Source: Callaeas wilsoni
Lineage: Eukaryota > Chordata > Aves > Passeriformes > Callaeidae
Length of the DNA stretch: 64,000 nt
Assembly: GCA_013398955.1 (NCBI GenBank)
Contig: VWPU01012171.1
Location: 1-64,000, forward strand
Direction of reading: 5' to 3'
Shown here: piece after piece, positions 61,858 through 64,000 of the stretch
How the letters are laid out: each line of letters opens with the position of its first letter
Position numbering within the stretch: position 1 is the first letter of the stretch
Notes under the pieces: model-generated
Told to the model about the DNA's origin: nothing
The model's input: the letters and a program-made list of their open reading frames with translations, nothing else
The model's database searches: none
Made by a program: the position numbers and the translations under genes

Positions 61858-64000
61858 GTCTGTATGAATAAAAGAAAGATGTTAGATTTTTAAGAACTGT
61901 TCCTAGTAAAAAGATTTCTGTGACTCTGCATCTGGTATTTGAAGTATTGCTCAGTTTGTGTCACGAGAACTGGAAGAAAAACCCATTTTATTATTTTATT
62001 ATTTTTTTTCCTCTTTATTCTGGGCTGACAGAATTAGACAGCAAACTATTTTGTTTACAAGGGCAAGTTTTCTCAGAAAAAAATTGTTAGTTTTGTATAA
62101 TTGCTTTTTTTCAGTTGAAAAATGCATTTTAGAAGGTGATTCATATGGATTTCCTAGATGGTTGTTACTTCTCGATGATAAAACCACATGTGAGCAAATG
62201 TTTCTGATCTCTGCCTGAGGCACAGAGGTTTAAAGTGAGTCAGTGAGCGGAGAACCATATTTATCCCACATCTTCAGTGGCACTATCCTGACCTGACATG
62301 TCCTTGTAGAGCTCAAGGAGTGGCATTTGCTCTCATGGCTGGCTTTTTTGCCCACACAAATTTTAGACTTGGTCAGAAGTGAACTCCGTGCTAGAAATCA
62401 AAAGCTGGAAAATTTTAGTTGGAAATCGTTGTATATTTGAATTGGGAGATACTCCAGAACATCATGAAGTTTGGAGACCACAGTTGCACTCTGGCTTTTG
62501 GATCAGACGGTGTCTAGCTGTGGTGTCCCACACTCGCCACGTGTCAGTCTCCGTGCTGAGAGCCTGGTTCTCAGAGAGTGGCGACACCAGCCCTACTAAG
62601 GCATCGTGATGACATTCTCAATTTTTGTTTACTCTCTCTAAGTCTTTTTTGTTTGATTTTTTTTAAGTTGTTGACATATCTGTTGGAAAAGGCACAGCTC
62701 AAAATAAATTTTCCTTTCATTAAGATTCCAGTTTTCTGTCAAAGCAGTTAAATGATTTTTTTTTTTAAAAAACCCTTCCTACTACATGGTTTAGTTGAAA
62801 AGTACAGTGGGGAGGAAGATGTGTTATGTAAACAGCTACTCTGATGTTTGTAATCAGTCCATCACTTTCTTAAGACTGAGATTTGTTAGCATAACTTTAT
62901 GAAATTTTCCAATGGTAGATTTATTTAAGTTATTTCAAAGCAAATGAAAATTGCAGGTTTAAGTGTCACTTATGTACAGATTGTATTGTGTTCTTAACTT
63001 CTTTCGGAGGCCTTGAATTGAGGTACATGTTTTTAAGAAAGTAGATGCCAAAGTATGCTGAAATATTTGTAACCTTAAGATAGAAAAGAACCACAATCTA
63101 AAAAATATTCTGGGTTTTTTGCTTTATTTTAATAATTGTTTTCTGTCGTTGCACTGATTTTTTTATTAAGTGTAATCTTCAAGTTGAAATTTATCTTTAG
63201 CTTAAGATGTAATTTTTATAGGCTCAGTTTTTGAGAGGATTGCTGTGAAGTTTAATTTAAAACAGACTTTGTTTCACATGTCATAATTCACCAAGTATTT
63301 GAAAAAGTAACCTCAGAATCTGAAGTAAATATAATTAATTTATGGCTAAATGCTTGTGAGAAGAAGGGATCATATAGCTAGCTGAAAATGCTATATGATC
63401 TTTCTTTTAGCAGTTTTATTTACTTAGAACAAAGGCAAAGCCAAAGAAAAGTTGCTTTTAAGCACATTTCTTAATTGTGGTAATGACAAGTCCCATCATT
63501 AAATCACTTTTTCTGAAATGAAAAAAAAACCTGACTGGTCCGAAAGCTTTGTTGTTAGTCCCAAAGAGGTAAAGATTTTGAGCAGAATTTCCAAGCTGCT
63601 TAAAATGTGAGATGCTTTAGTCTTTCACATCTTTCTGAAGTACTTTCCATCCTGATACATTCCTCTTTCCGCATTGCGAGCTCTTTTCAGCGCGCCTCCT
63701 ACATCTCTTGGGTTCCAGCCAACCCTCTGAGAATAGCAGTGGACATCTTCATAATAGGATCCTTCTTTTCCTTGCCTTTCCACTTGTATGTGTTGACATT
63801 TGAAGTATCGTTTTTCACATGTGATTGAGTGTCTGTTGGAGCGAACGCGGTGGTTCGCAGCCTCCAGGTCTCCTCTTCCAGCATCTCTGCAGGCCTTCCC
63901 GTGTTAGATACGCTCGTGCTGGGAGACTTCTGCGTGACTGCAGCAGGGCTGGCACTGAGACGAAAGCAAATGTAGGAAATAGCTGAGTGATCTCTCTCCC
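61858..64000 (+). other. CD109 intron 23, partial (at least 2.1 kb)
   Basis: Runs off the right edge. I searched it for the next family block (a GYQREL-like strand followed by DGSFSAFG) and did not find it. It contains two unexplained open blocks (about 62379-62609 and 63640-63960) without supporting splice structure. Confidence 0.85.
63640..63960 (-). other. Unassigned GC-rich block with open frames
   Basis: A G+C- and CpG-richer island inside AT-rich intron 23. Two frames on the minus strand remain open over most of it. One contains PAEMLEEETWRLRTT and then TDTQSHVKNDTSNVNTYKWK (stop near 63699); the other contains ITCEKRYFKCQHIQVERQGK. I recognise neither. It contains the inverted repeat GCGAAC-GCGGTG-GTTCGC at 63841-63858. 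It could be a decayed retrocopy, an unknown repeat or chance. Confidence 0.3.

Noticed and set aside
63834..63868. Possible tRNA-like promoter box (GGTTCGCAGCC) next to an inverted repeat
   Set aside because: The sequence only loosely resembles a B box; no cloverleaf can be folded around it and no A box lies at the right distance.

Overview
The window is vertebrate nuclear DNA, almost certainly from a bird. It contains one protein-coding gene with many small exons and consensus GT-AG introns, in AT-rich, repeat-poor non-coding DNA. The recognisable interspersed repeats are CR1-type LINE tails plus two retroviral LTRs. One LTR begins and ends with sequence I recognise from avian endogenous retroviruses. 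I saw no SINEs. The species cannot be named from this.

Layout: 1-17040 is 5' intergenic DNA. It holds a minus-strand CR1 tail (about 291-688), a plus-strand CR1 tail (about 6866-7010), a (AAGGG)n satellite of about 417 bp that ends in the only ambiguous base I noticed (N at 7518), and a long solo LTR (about 8208-9857). A CpG-rich island (about 17050-17780) carries the promoter and first coding exon of CD109. From 17541 to the right edge the window is CD109 on the plus strand. I assembled 23 coding exons by reading splice sites and phases. They join without a frame break into 955 complete codons, from the signal peptide to just past the thioester motif PYGCGEQ (exon 23, Cys917 and Gln920 of the model). 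The remaining third of the gene (rest of the thioester domain, receptor-binding-like domain, GPI-anchor signal) lies beyond position 64000.

CD109 is a GPI-anchored member of the alpha-2-macroglobulin/complement C3-C4-C5 family. In mammals it acts as a cell-surface TGF-beta co-receptor that dampens signalling, and it has a protease-cleavable bait region and a reactive thioester. The model here keeps the MG2 start (ISVFIQTDK), the HFPETW motif after the bait region, the MG7/CUB stretch and the full thioester motif. The bait region itself has diverged.

The largest intron (intron 2, 14.8 kb) contains an ancient CR1 body with a reverse-transcriptase remnant, followed by a sense-oriented LTR carrying AATAAA. 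Other introns carry short CR1 tails, one of which ends only about 30 nt before exon 22. I found no second gene, no RNA gene, and nothing resembling a new molecular system. The points most worth checking are a 29-nt microexon, a pair of competing splice donors 5 nt apart, a weak donor after the thioester exon, the long AAGGG repeat, and an unassigned GC-rich block at the right edge.
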